DNA from: Balneolaceae bacterium
Lineage (GTDB): Bacteria; Bacteroidota; Rhodothermia; Balneolales; Balneolaceae
Assembly (NCBI GenBank): GCA_007123985.1
Contig: SLGA01000290.1
Span: 1-6,966, forward strand
Length of the DNA stretch: 6,966 nucleotides
Reading direction: 5' to 3'
The notes beneath the pieces are model-generated. The model was not told where the DNA came from, ran no database searches, and saw only the letters and a program-made list of their open reading frames with translations. This document shows, piece by piece, positions 1-6,529 of the stretch (position 1 is the stretch's first letter; each line of letters begins with the position of its first letter). Both the position numbers and the translations under genes were made by a program.

Positions 1-26
1 AGTGAGGAATGTATTTGTTTTCCCAT
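1..26 (-). CDS. Possible 5' end of a further gene, cut by the window edge
   Basis: An ATG at 26-24 opens a minus-strand frame that runs off the window after eight full codons (MGKQIHSS). An in-frame TGA lies two codons upstream, so this is the first possible start in its frame. The purine-rich AAAAGG at 35-40 ends eight bases before the ATG, a good ribosome-binding distance. It follows about 400 bases of non-coding DNA after the kinase gene, as expected for a separate transcription unit. The product cannot be recognised from eight residues. The alternative is a chance ATG in AT-rich DNA; only the sequence left of position 1 can decide. Confidence 0.35.
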
Positions 27-34
27 ATTTCACA

Positions 35-40
35 CCTTTT
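35..40 (-). promoter_or_regulatory. Ribosome-binding site for the putative gene starting at 26
   Basis: The minus strand reads AAAAGG, with an eight-base spacer to the ATG at 26. It is the main support for a real gene start there. Confidence 0.35.
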
Positions 41-61
41 AAGAGTTTTAATAAGTTTAAG

Positions 62-85
62 CAAAAGAAAACCGCTTTCCTTTCG
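62..85 (-). other. Possible leader hairpin upstream of the putative gene at 26
   Basis: As minus-strand RNA, CGAAAGGAAA (85-76) can pair with UUUUCUUUUG (71-62) around a GCGG loop. This gives ten consecutive pairs, two of them G-U wobbles. Because of the wobbles the fold is better on the minus than the plus strand, matching the direction of the putative gene. It is not followed by a clean U-run, so it is not a typical terminator. Being mostly A-U and low in complexity, it may be fortuitous. Confidence 0.25.
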
Positions 86-345
86 GCATGGTGGAATTAA
101 ACCACAAAAATTGATAAATGCAAAATTAAAAAGTTATTTTTTGTTTCGTTTTATTTCTCTTAGTTGTTTTAACTTTGAATAATCAGACAACCCAAATATG
201 ACTATCACCCGATTTTTCCCACTATTTGTAAAAAAAACCTAATTCCGGCTTTGGTTTTAGATAATCTGATCCTTTTTTATAGGCATAAATACTTACAAAT
301 ACATAATTAGCAAGTAAAAACAACCCTTTCAGGCTTTATTTCGAG

Positions 346-355
346 TATAATTATA
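346..355. promoter_or_regulatory. Symmetric TATAAT element, weak promoter candidate
   Basis: TATAATTATA is a perfect palindrome and supplies a consensus -10 hexamer on each strand. No recognisable TTGACA-like box lies about 17 bases upstream in either direction. If it is used, the minus-strand direction makes more sense, leading to the ATG at 26 about 320 bases away. It is listed as a candidate only. Confidence 0.15.
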
Positions 356-423
356 GACCAAAATGGCAGTGAAGTATCTGAAAAGAACTGATAACAGTCA
401 CTAGTGACGAATAAGTTTTTACG

Positions 424-1938
424 TCATTTTTTTCGATAGGAAACGAAAGGTAATTTTTTCAATGCCTTATAAAGGACCTTATATTCTTCAAACTTTTTGG
501 TGTACCATCCGGAGTACTGTGCTTCAGGCTCTATTAGTACTGAAGGTTTTACCCACTGTTTTGCAATTTCAGATATGTGCCGGCCGGTTTTTGCGGAGCA
601 GGCAAGCATAGCCACGCCGTAACAGCCGGTTTCCGTAATGTTTAGCGTAGTAATTTTCTTGTTAAGCACATTGGCTTTCAGCTGTGTCCAGGTTAATGAT
701 TTTGCACCCCCGCCTACTGCGCGCAGCTCGTGTATGCTATAGTTTGATTGCTGCAGAATTTCCAGATTCAATCTCATTTCAAATGCCACCCCTTCCAGTA
801 ATGCACGTAAAAATTCACTCCGGCTGCTCGTTAGCCGCAAACCGTAAACGGCTCCCATTGTCTCTGTATCAAAATAGGGCGTGCCTGAGGACGTGAAATA
901 GGGCAGTACCAGTATTCCCGTTGGATCACTGCTCATTTTACTCAGAACCAATTCATAGGGGTCATCGCCTGTTCGCCGGGCCGCTTCTACTTCCTGCTGG
1001 CCAAACTCATTCACAAACCATTTCAGAATATTACCCCCGGTAAGATTATAGGCGATACTTGAGTAGGTATCCCTGATTGTATAATCGTATGTGCAAAGGT
1101 TATTTTTTCTGAGATTCTCACTAAAAACAGGCTTTTTAAATGCAGCAGTAATGCATTCCACTGTGCCGGTAGCAAGCATCGCCACTCCCTCATCAGTAAC
1201 CCCGGCCCCAAGTGCGCTGCAGGTTTGATCGTGCCCGCCTGCAACTATCTTCGTTTCCGCCGGCAAACCCAGTTCATATGCCAGTGGTCTGTTTACAGAA
1301 CCAATTACAGAACCTGAGTGGACTGGTTTTGCAAGTTTTGATACCGGCAATCCAACTCTACTCAGTATTTCATCGGACCATTTATGATTGCGCACATCAA
1401 ACAGCATGGTGCGCCCGGCAAGAGACCAGCTTATTGCCGGTTCCGCCCCCAACCTGAGTACCATCAAATCTTCAAAACAGAGAAAATATCGGGCTTTTTC
1501 CCATACTTCAGGCCTGTTCTCCTTCAGCCATAGCAGTTTGAAAACTGTGAAAATTGGATAGGCAGTATGTCCGGTGATGTTGTAGAGTTCCTCTTCCCCG
1601 ATAGCCTCTACAAGGTTGTGGATATAAGGCGTTGATCTGCTGTCGGACGAAACCATTGCGTTGCACAATGTTTCATTTTCCGGGCCAATTGCCGTGAACG
1701 CCTCGCCCTGGCTGGAGATACTGAGTGCTTTTACCGAACCTGATGGTGCCTGAGCTGTACACTCTTTGATAGCCTCGAAACATTTTTTGATCACTTCGTC
1801 AGAATCGAGCTCAGCACCACCGTCGTCAGAAAACACCACATCATAGCTTCGTTTGGCAAGAGCTATCTGATTTCCGACTCCATCAAAAATACCAGCCTTG
1901 CAACCGCTTGTTCCAATGTCGATTCCCAAATAGTTCAT
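424..1938 (-). CDS. FGGY-family carbohydrate kinase (xylulokinase-like)
   Basis: The 504-residue length is typical of FGGY sugar kinases, which transfer the ATP gamma-phosphate to a ketose or polyol in the cytoplasm. Visible motifs are the N-terminal phosphate loop DIGTSGCK (residues 7-14), a substrate-side segment SSQGEAF (75-81), GGHDQ (234-238) with Asp237 as the likely catalytic base, ATGTVE (256-261), PYFTSSGTPYFD (346-357), EGVAFE (382-387) and the C-terminal adenine-pocket glycines VGGGAKS (408-414). Both actin-like domains are complete. The ATG start is preceded by GGAG at 1947-1950 with an eight-base spacer. It is the last gene of the cluster, 25 nt after the class II aldolase, so its likely role is to phosphorylate a ketose for cleavage by that aldolase. 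The substrate (xylulose, fuculose, rhamnulose or another sugar) cannot be assigned. Family call is very safe, specificity unknown. Confidence 0.95.
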   Translation of the reverse strand: MNYLGIDIGTSGCKAGIFDGVGNQIALAKRSYDVVFSDDGGAELDSDEVIKKCFEAIKECTAQAPSGSVKALSISSQGEAFTAIGPENETLCNAMVSSDSRSTPYIHNLVEAIGEEELYNITGHTAYPIFTVFKLLWLKENRPEVWEKARYFLCFEDLMVLRLGAEPAISWSLAGRTMLFDVRNHKWSDEILSRVGLPVSKLAKPVHSGSVIGSVNRPLAYELGLPAETKIVAGGHDQTCSALGAGVTDEGVAMLATGTVECITAAFKKPVFSENLRKNNLCTYDYTIRDTYSSIAYNLTGGNILKWFVNEFGQQEVEAARRTGDDPYELVLSKMSSDPTGILVLPYFTSSGTPYFDTETMGAVYGLRLTSSRSEFLRALLEGVAFEMRLNLEILQQSNYSIHELRAVGGGAKSLTWTQLKANVLNKKITTLNITETGCYGVAMLACSAKTGRHISEIAKQWVKPSVLIEPEAQYSGWYTKKFEEYKVLYKALKKLPFVSYRKK

Positions 1939-1946
1939 AACGGATT

Positions 1947-1950
1947 CTCC
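1947..1950 (-). promoter_or_regulatory. Ribosome-binding site of the FGGY kinase
   Basis: The minus strand reads GGAG eight bases before the ATG at 1938-1936. It lies 11 nt downstream of the hairpin that covers the preceding gene's stop codon, leaving it single-stranded. Confidence 0.6.
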
Positions 1951-1961
1951 GTGGTTTTAGG

Positions 1962-1982
1962 CTCTATCTGTACCAGATAGAG
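1962..1982 (-). repeat. Perfect 9-bp inverted repeat at the aldolase stop codon
   Basis: CTCTATCTG (1962-1970) and CAGATAGAG (1974-1982) are perfect reverse complements separated by three bases (TAC). The structure contains the TAG stop (1966-1964) of the class II aldolase and its last codons, and ends 23 bases before the kinase ATG. No U-run follows in the transcription direction, so it is unlikely to be a terminator. Plausible roles are protection of an mRNA 3' end or tuning of translational coupling between aldolase and kinase. The repeat is directly visible; the function is inferred. Confidence 0.55.
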
Positions 1983-2971
1983 AGATACTGCTTAATTATC
2001 TCCTTCATTCTGCGGAAAATAATATCCTGCCGGTAAGTTGTGGTATAGTAATCGAGCGAGGGTTTGCTCTCACTATCTGCAATCATGCCAAGCAATCCTT
2101 TCCCTACCATCTCTTTCGTTTTGGCCGGACCTATCAGTTTAGACGCATTTTTTACCATATCCGAAAAAAGAGCAAAGGTGCTATCACGCTCAAGGGCAGT
2201 CCAGAGGTTCACCTTGCAGATACCATCTTCAAATAGGGTTGTAAGTTCATCTTGCGAAACCGATGAAGTACCGTGCAGGCATAAGTGCGGGCCGGTTTTA
2301 GCTGAAATTTTTCTTGCCAGATCACCATGATATTTCAGTGATGATGCCGTAGCGCGATGTTCGGTCCCCAGATTGGGCACAATGATATCTACCCCGGTAC
2401 CCGAAAAGTAGGCCTCTGCCATTTCGGGGGTTGTCAGATCGTCTGCATTGCCCGATGTATCCGCTTTTGATATTTCATCACAGGCACCTTCAATCAACAC
2501 CAGATCTCTGTTTTTTTCTGCAAACTGCGCTGTTTTTTTGATGTTCTCTTCAAATGGAAGTGTAGAAGCGTCGTACATGATGGAAGAGAATTGCCGCATA
2601 TCCCAATTAAGCAGCTCCAGATCATCATCCCAAATGATATGATCGAGATGTACCATCACATTTAAATTTCCATACGGTGATTCAGGTGAAGTGAGTACAT
2701 CAAGATCTTTCAAAAAGAGCCGCATGCCAATCTCCCAGTTTCTGGTATGAGAGTAGTAAACCGATTGCGGGCGATCTTTATACGTGTTGGTGATTCCCAC
2801 AATAATGGGCAAATTATTCACCCCTATCTCTTTACCATAATCAGAAACGGCACTCAGTATGGCTTCAGTGGTTGTGAGGTTTTCTGTGTTGAATGTTGGA
2901 AGCACCCACTTTTTTTCGCGGGCAAAAGCATACATCTCCAATACTTCATTTCTGTCTAAAATCAATGGCAT
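1964..2971 (-). CDS. Class II (zinc-dependent) ketose-bisphosphate aldolase family protein
   Basis: A 335-residue TIM-barrel aldolase of the FbaA/GatY/KbaY type, which cleaves phosphorylated ketoses to dihydroxyacetone phosphate and an aldehyde. Family landmarks are PTFNTEN (25-31), HLDH (108-111; Asp110 catalytic and His111 a zinc ligand by analogy with E. coli FbaA Asp109/His110), SIMYDAS (130-136), LIEG with Glu161, GTEHR with His205, LHGTSS with His233, and KVN (253-255). The expected zinc histidines are present. Variations are GTSS in place of GGSG and KVNLWT where FbaA has an Asp after N-x (N-x-D-T) and GatY an Ala, so the phosphate/DHAP site is not standard. A long insert-like segment precedes HLDH. 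The start ATG is 13 nt after the epimerase stop, with AGGA at 2983-2986. The probable substrate is the product of the adjacent kinase rather than necessarily fructose 1,6-bisphosphate. Confidence 0.9.
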   Translation of the reverse strand: MPLILDRNEVLEMYAFAREKKWVLPTFNTENLTTTEAILSAVSDYGKEIGVNNLPIIVGITNTYKDRPQSVYYSHTRNWEIGMRLFLKDLDVLTSPESPYGNLNVMVHLDHIIWDDDLELLNWDMRQFSSIMYDASTLPFEENIKKTAQFAEKNRDLVLIEGACDEISKADTSGNADDLTTPEMAEAYFSGTGVDIIVPNLGTEHRATASSLKYHGDLARKISAKTGPHLCLHGTSSVSQDELTTLFEDGICKVNLWTALERDSTFALFSDMVKNASKLIGPAKTKEMVGKGLLGMIADSESKPSLDYYTTTYRQDIIFRRMKEIIKQYLSIWYR

Positions 2972-2982
2972 AGACGGTATTT

Positions 2983-2986
2983 TCCT
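2983..2986 (-). promoter_or_regulatory. Ribosome-binding site overlapping the epimerase stop codon
   Basis: The minus strand reads TAGGA: the TAG stop of the epimerase (2987-2985) overlaps AGGA (2986-2983), which lies 11 bases before the aldolase ATG. Ribosomes terminating on the epimerase would sit on this site, favouring coupled translation of the two genes. Confidence 0.5.
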
Positions 2987-3845
2987 ACTGTTTAATTTCT
3001 ACGTTCCATGTGATTTCCCAGGTAAACGGTTTGCCCGGCTCGGCCATCAAAGCAAGGCCTTGATCAACTGCTTCGGATAATGTACTCGACCTGCCCGGTA
3101 TCGGTTCGAACGCGCATTCATTACGCCTGCAGCCATCCTCATCGGGATAGCCCGAGTTGTTCCACCAGATTCCAATTCCCGGAAAATGGTCCAGCGGGTA
3201 ATCCATCAAAACCCGAAGGGCTTTCCGCATTGTCCATCCAATTCGTCCCTGCTTCGCCCCCTGAACAAACAACATATGGAAATCTCCGGGGAGCACATTC
3301 AGCAGAAATTTCTTCACATCTCCGGGGCTTTTTAGATGAAAAGTCTCACCCCTTTCATTGTTTACTGATTCAAATTCCGGAAGCTCAATATTGGTCACAT
3401 CATCTAGTGGCATCAAGGGATGGATAACGTGCTGAAACGGCAACGGATTTTGCCCGGAGTTCAAAACTTCAAATTTCCAGACTAGCGATGAATTTCCAAA
3501 TTCCAGAATCCGATTAAACCGAACAGGCAACACGCTGCTTTCAACAGTGAAGGTTAATCGTTTGTGGGCTTTCTCAATCTCCCAGGGCAGCCAGCATAGC
3601 TCACCATGATCGGGAATTTCCCACTCTATTCCGGGATAGATACTCTGCTCCACGGATGGAAAACAGTCATCATAGCCATAAACCGGACGCGTTTCGTAAA
3701 GCCCGTAATCTGTTTCAGGTGCCTTAAACTGTTCAGGTGCGGTTGTAACGATATCCACACCGTTATAAGTCAGCTTGCCAATTCTTGCACCATCCTGCAG
3801 ATCGTACTCAATAAACCATTTGCCGAATTCAAATTTTTGAATCAT
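2985..3845 (-). CDS. Aldose 1-epimerase-like (galactose mutarotase fold) protein
   Basis: A 286-residue protein with no signal peptide or membrane segment, rich in beta strands. Features of the mutarotase/aldose epimerase superfamily are PDHGELCWLPW (78-88), an FQHVIHP segment with His139 and His142, and a late AFEPIPGR (245-252) with Glu247 as a candidate catalytic acid or base, resembling the late Glu of GalM-type enzymes. Enzymes of this fold interconvert alpha and beta anomers of free sugars, or bind sugars. Encoded between the isomerase-like protein and the class II aldolase, it probably supplies the anomer used by the pathway. The ATG at 3845 has no good Shine-Dalgarno (CAGGTT directly abuts it), but no nearby alternative start exists. 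The fold is clear; the exact sugar and whether it is catalytic are not. Confidence 0.85.
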   Translation of the reverse strand: MIQKFEFGKWFIEYDLQDGARIGKLTYNGVDIVTTAPEQFKAPETDYGLYETRPVYGYDDCFPSVEQSIYPGIEWEIPDHGELCWLPWEIEKAHKRLTFTVESSVLPVRFNRILEFGNSSLVWKFEVLNSGQNPLPFQHVIHPLMPLDDVTNIELPEFESVNNERGETFHLKSPGDVKKFLLNVLPGDFHMLFVQGAKQGRIGWTMRKALRVLMDYPLDHFPGIGIWWNNSGYPDEDGCRRNECAFEPIPGRSSTLSEAVDQGLALMAEPGKPFTWEITWNVEIKQ

Positions 3846-3875
3846 AACCTGAATCTAAGTTGAATGCTCATTGAA

Positions 3876-3923
3876 TTGAGGTGCAATTCTACCTGATATG
3901 CCTATCCTTCATCACTACCTCAA
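3876..3923 (-). repeat. Inverted repeat enclosing a mini-ORF, upstream of the epimerase gene
   Basis: Minus-strand TTGAGGT (3923-3917) and ACCTCAA (3882-3876) are perfect 7-base complements separated by 34 bases. The first arm contains GAGG (3921-3918), which would be the ribosome-binding site of the seven-codon ORF between the arms. The second arm can alternatively pair, as ACCT, with AGGT at 3893-3890. This is the longest intergenic gap in the cluster (92 nt). A repeat this short could arise by chance in such a stretch. Confidence 0.3.
3889..3912 (-). other. Seven-codon mini-ORF in the isomerase-epimerase gap
   Basis: An ATG at 3912-3910 opens MKDRHIR followed by TAG at 3891-3889. GAGG at 3921-3918 lies five bases upstream, a better ribosome site than that of the following epimerase gene. 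It could be a leader peptide or re-initiation element regulating the epimerase and later genes, but its length gives no coding evidence and its composition shows no obvious amino-acid-sensing run. Confidence 0.2.
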
Positions 3924-3937
3924 ATCGGAAAATTTTA

Positions 3938-5320
3938 TCATAGTGCTATCGCTTTAATACCTGTAAGCTCGCAAAATGCCACCAATTCTTCATACAGGTG
4001 GCTGCCATAGCCCAGTACAGCATACTCGTTGTTCCATTCCCGGAGTAATTTCTCAATGTCGCAGTGCGCTGTTACAAAAGCGTGGGGCCAAAACGGTATT
4101 CCGGATTCCAGCTTGCGTGCTTCCAGTTCCTCTTTTGGCGGTTCAAAAATGGAAACACGCGTAATCACCATTTCGAAATTGCCGTTGTTACGGCCAAGAC
4201 GCGCAATAACTCCTTCACCCGGTTTACAAACCAGCTTTACTGAGAGTCCACCTGCTTCGCCTTCTGTTGGAATGCCGTGTTCTGCAAATCCGGCGGGACC
4301 AGCATCCCCGGCTAATGAAGGAGGGCATGCACCATCACCAATAATTTTAATTTCATTGTTTGATTTATCCACATGCTGAAGGTCGCCATAATACACCGGT
4401 TCACTGCTCAATTCATTCAGCAGACGAACGGTAAGAAGTGTATTAAAATCGCTGAGTGTGGATGTTGATACACGGTCGTTCAGCATCATACTTTGTGCAA
4501 AACAGGTTGCGCTGTAGGAATCACCAAGGCCTGGAAACGACTGAATAGTGTACATATCCCAGTTCTCTTTTTTGAGAACTTTTTTTATAGCGATGTACAG
4601 GCGGATAGATCGCGATGATGTTTCATCATCGGGAATGGGTTCTGCAAAAAATTTCTGAATGGCATTACGCGCTTCCTTCACTTCAGCATCGGTTACACGT
4701 TTTGCCGTTTCGAGCAGTTCGGTGGTATCACGTGTGTCGATATCCAGCCCGAATGTTTTCATCCATTGTGCGGGATCAGCAACGCCACAGGTCTGCCCCA
4801 TACCGCGGCCGCCAAATACTCCAACTGTTCCCAAATTTAGCTTGTTTTTTTCGCGGCTTGCGCGGCAATACGAAGTAATTCTTTCTACATCCTTTGCATC
4901 ATCATAGCTGCCGTAAACAAAACGGTGCGCTATCCCCACTTCTTTCAAAGCAGCCTGCATCACAAAGCCGCCAACCGGGCGCCATCCCTGCGAACCGGGG
5001 TGGGTCCAGATTACAATTCCTTTCCCAGAGGTTGCATAATCACGAACGGGTCCGATCAAATGTGCAGCCCAAACCCAGGTTCCCGAAAAGAGTACAAGCG
5101 CTTCCACATCGTCACGTTTTTTAAACTCGCTAAAGCACTCTTTCGCTTCCTTTTTTGAGGCAATCACAGGGCTGTATTCCACCAGTTCCATTCCAGCATC
5201 TTTGAGGCTCTGTTTTGCATTCTCTACCAATGTATCATCAATAAAGGGCTGGCCCATTGGGTCGTTTAATCCATCCTTGTGAACACCGTAAACGATAAAT
5301 CCTACTTTTGTTTTTGACAT
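3938..5320 (-). CDS. L-fucose/L-arabinose isomerase-fold protein with altered metal site
   Basis: A 460-residue cytosolic protein counted from the ATG at 5320. An in-frame TTG at 5332 would add four residues, but neither start has a Shine-Dalgarno and MSKTKVGFIVYG is a natural beginning. The N-terminal Rossmann-like part and the C-terminal part (YSATCFAQ near 269-276, PVYYGD ending at Asp313, WPHAF at 412-416, ending in GYGSHLYEELVAFCELTGIK) match the layout of the L-fucose isomerase family (COG2407). In active members a Glu in a CExD motif, an Asp 24 residues later and a C-terminal His bind the metal. Here the aligned positions read Leu289 (STLSD), Asp313 and Tyr433 (NNEYAVLGYG), so two of three ligands seem lost. 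It lies 39 nt after the oxidoreductase gene. It may be an aldose-ketose isomerase with a rearranged site, a different enzyme, or a sugar-binding protein. The fold is confident; the activity is uncertain. Confidence 0.85.
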   Translation of the reverse strand: MSKTKVGFIVYGVHKDGLNDPMGQPFIDDTLVENAKQSLKDAGMELVEYSPVIASKKEAKECFSEFKKRDDVEALVLFSGTWVWAAHLIGPVRDYATSGKGIVIWTHPGSQGWRPVGGFVMQAALKEVGIAHRFVYGSYDDAKDVERITSYCRASREKNKLNLGTVGVFGGRGMGQTCGVADPAQWMKTFGLDIDTRDTTELLETAKRVTDAEVKEARNAIQKFFAEPIPDDETSSRSIRLYIAIKKVLKKENWDMYTIQSFPGLGDSYSATCFAQSMMLNDRVSTSTLSDFNTLLTVRLLNELSSEPVYYGDLQHVDKSNNEIKIIGDGACPPSLAGDAGPAGFAEHGIPTEGEAGGLSVKLVCKPGEGVIARLGRNNGNFEMVITRVSIFEPPKEELEARKLESGIPFWPHAFVTAHCDIEKLLREWNNEYAVLGYGSHLYEELVAFCELTGIKAIAL

Positions 5321-5359
5321 AATGCGTACCAATATTTTAGAGTGTAATTATTTATGAAG

Positions 5360-6523
5360 TCAATCAGCTAATTTGGGATAAACGGTTTTCCCCGTCTTGC
5401 CAGATTCCAGTGCAGCCGTCAATATTTTGTGGTGAATAGTTGCCTCTTCAGGCCGGATGCATCCGAATGGCATCTCTTTTCCGGGATTTGCCAGCTCATC
5501 AAAATATGCTGCCCACATCTGCAACATGGCATCGGTGAAGCCAAACTCAAAAATGCCGCCGGTTATAGTTTTATACTGCGATGTATATCCCAAATCTTCG
5601 CTTCGCCACTCCTGCTTACCGCCATTTGTGTAGCTCATGGTTTGCAGGGTTTTTGGATATTTTGTGCTGTAGCGGGCACTGAATTTGGTTCCCAGGATTT
5701 CGATGTACCAGGTATCTGTTTCACCGGGCGCAATGCGGTATGTTTTGGCCGTCATAGGAAAACTGTAACCCTCTGTGGGGTGATCCACTTCGCAGTTCAG
5801 AGTGGCATTATCCCATGTTTCGCACGGTACCAGATCTCCTGCCTTGTTATACCGTTCGGTTACAATATTCGAGAGCGTTGCCGAAATCTTCTTAGGTAGC
5901 CATCCGGAACGGATCGGGATGTGAAGAGCATGCATTCCTAAATCACCCATGCAACCATATTCTCCGTTTACGTTCACCATTCGTTTCCAGTTGATCGTCT
6001 TCTCAAAATTAAGATCTGACGAATGCAGAAAACCGGTATTCACTTCGATGATTTTCCCCCAGGAATTTTCATGAATCATCTTGTGGATTTCATGCGCACC
6101 GGGGAAAAACGGAAACTCTGATGAACACCGAACAAACACATCGGGATTCTCTTTGATAGTTGCTGAAATACGCTCATTCGCTTCCAAATCAATTCCAAAA
6201 GGTTTTTCGCCCAAAAAATGTTTACCGGCTTTCACGATATCGATATACATTTTTTCGTGAAGATTGTGGGGAACCGAGCAGTAGATTACATCAATGTTTT
6301 CATCGTTCAGCAGATCGTGGTAATTTTTGGTCACCGTTGTGATCGAATCGAAATTAGAAGTGTACCATTCAAAGAGATCTTCATTCAGATCACATATTGC
6401 CGTAATCTCGGGTCTCACATCTTTTTCCAACAATGCAGGCCATCGTGCCGCGGCTACGGCAAATTCGCGACCCATCAAGCCGCATCCGATAATTCCGCAG
6501 TTTACTGTTTTTGGCTTCTTCAA
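5360..6523 (-). CDS. Gfo/Idh/MocA family NAD(P)-dependent oxidoreductase
   Basis: A 387-residue soluble dehydrogenase. The Rossmann nucleotide-binding motif GCGLMG is at 13-18. Asp45 (CDLNE) at the end of the second strand suggests NAD rather than NADP. EKP (106-108) carries the conserved Lys107, and GDLGMHALH (193-201) supplies Asp194 and His198, giving the family's usual Lys-Asp-His set. Members oxidise or reduce a hydroxyl or keto group of sugars, inositols or sugar acids. The start is TTG at 6523-6521: AAGGAG (6530-6535) lies six bases upstream, and the first in-frame ATG (Met17) falls inside the Rossmann motif and would destroy it. Next to the isomerase-like gene, it probably acts on the same sugar or an oxidised form of it. 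It has no signal peptide, unlike secreted members found in some Bacteroidota and Planctomycetes. Confidence 0.93.
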   Translation of the reverse strand: MKKPKTVNCGIIGCGLMGREFAVAAARWPALLEKDVRPEITAICDLNEDLFEWYTSNFDSITTVTKNYHDLLNDENIDVIYCSVPHNLHEKMYIDIVKAGKHFLGEKPFGIDLEANERISATIKENPDVFVRCSSEFPFFPGAHEIHKMIHENSWGKIIEVNTGFLHSSDLNFEKTINWKRMVNVNGEYGCMGDLGMHALHIPIRSGWLPKKISATLSNIVTERYNKAGDLVPCETWDNATLNCEVDHPTEGYSFPMTAKTYRIAPGETDTWYIEILGTKFSARYSTKYPKTLQTMSYTNGGKQEWRSEDLGYTSQYKTITGGIFEFGFTDAMLQMWAAYFDELANPGKEMPFGCIRPEEATIHHKILTAALESGKTGKTVYPKLAD

Positions 6524-6529
6524 AACAAA

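Larger units (their letters stand above)
27..423. other. AT-rich non-coding region after the operon
   Basis: No ORF of credible length is present on either strand. Base composition drops visibly compared with the flanking coding DNA (16 G+C in the first 60 bases of the window). The region holds a perfect 12-bp palindrome GTCACTAGTGAC (397-408), a 10-bp palindrome TATAATTATA (346-355) that gives a TATAAT hexamer on both strands, a TAATTTTG motif on the minus strand (121-128) resembling the Bacteroidota -7 box TAnnTTTG but without a clear partner box, and a minus-strand RNA hairpin (62-85). It probably contains the operon's 3' end and the promoter and leader of the gene that may start at 26. 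None of these elements is strong alone. Confidence 0.6.

Noticed and set aside
170..177. Plus-strand TAACTTTG matching the Bacteroidota -7 box
   Set aside because: No TTTG box at the expected 19-21 bp upstream and no plus-strand gene to drive.
198..242. Plus-strand 14-codon ORF (MTITRFFPLFVKKT) resembling a phenylalanine-type leader peptide
   Set aside because: No ribosome-binding site, no plus-strand gene downstream and no attenuator hairpin; AT-rich DNA readily gives Phe and Lys codons.
311..340. CCTGAAAGG hairpin followed by GTTTTTAC on the minus strand as the operon terminator
   Set aside because: The stem is only three pairs plus a mismatch, too weak for an intrinsic terminator, and it lies about 90 bases past the stop.
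384..415. Imperfect stem AACT/GTCA with TGAC/AGTT followed by CTTTTC as a terminator
   Set aside because: Needs an internal loop and a bulge, has few G-C pairs and an interrupted U-run; not convincing enough to list.
5318..5332. TTG at 5332 as the start of the isomerase-like gene
   Set aside because: No Shine-Dalgarno supports it; the ATG four codons later gives a natural N-terminus, so the shorter form is preferred.
5429..5899. 156-codon plus-strand ORF opposite the oxidoreductase gene
   Set aside because: Antisense shadow of a clear Gfo/Idh/MocA gene; the translation shows no domain-like pattern and has no ribosome site.
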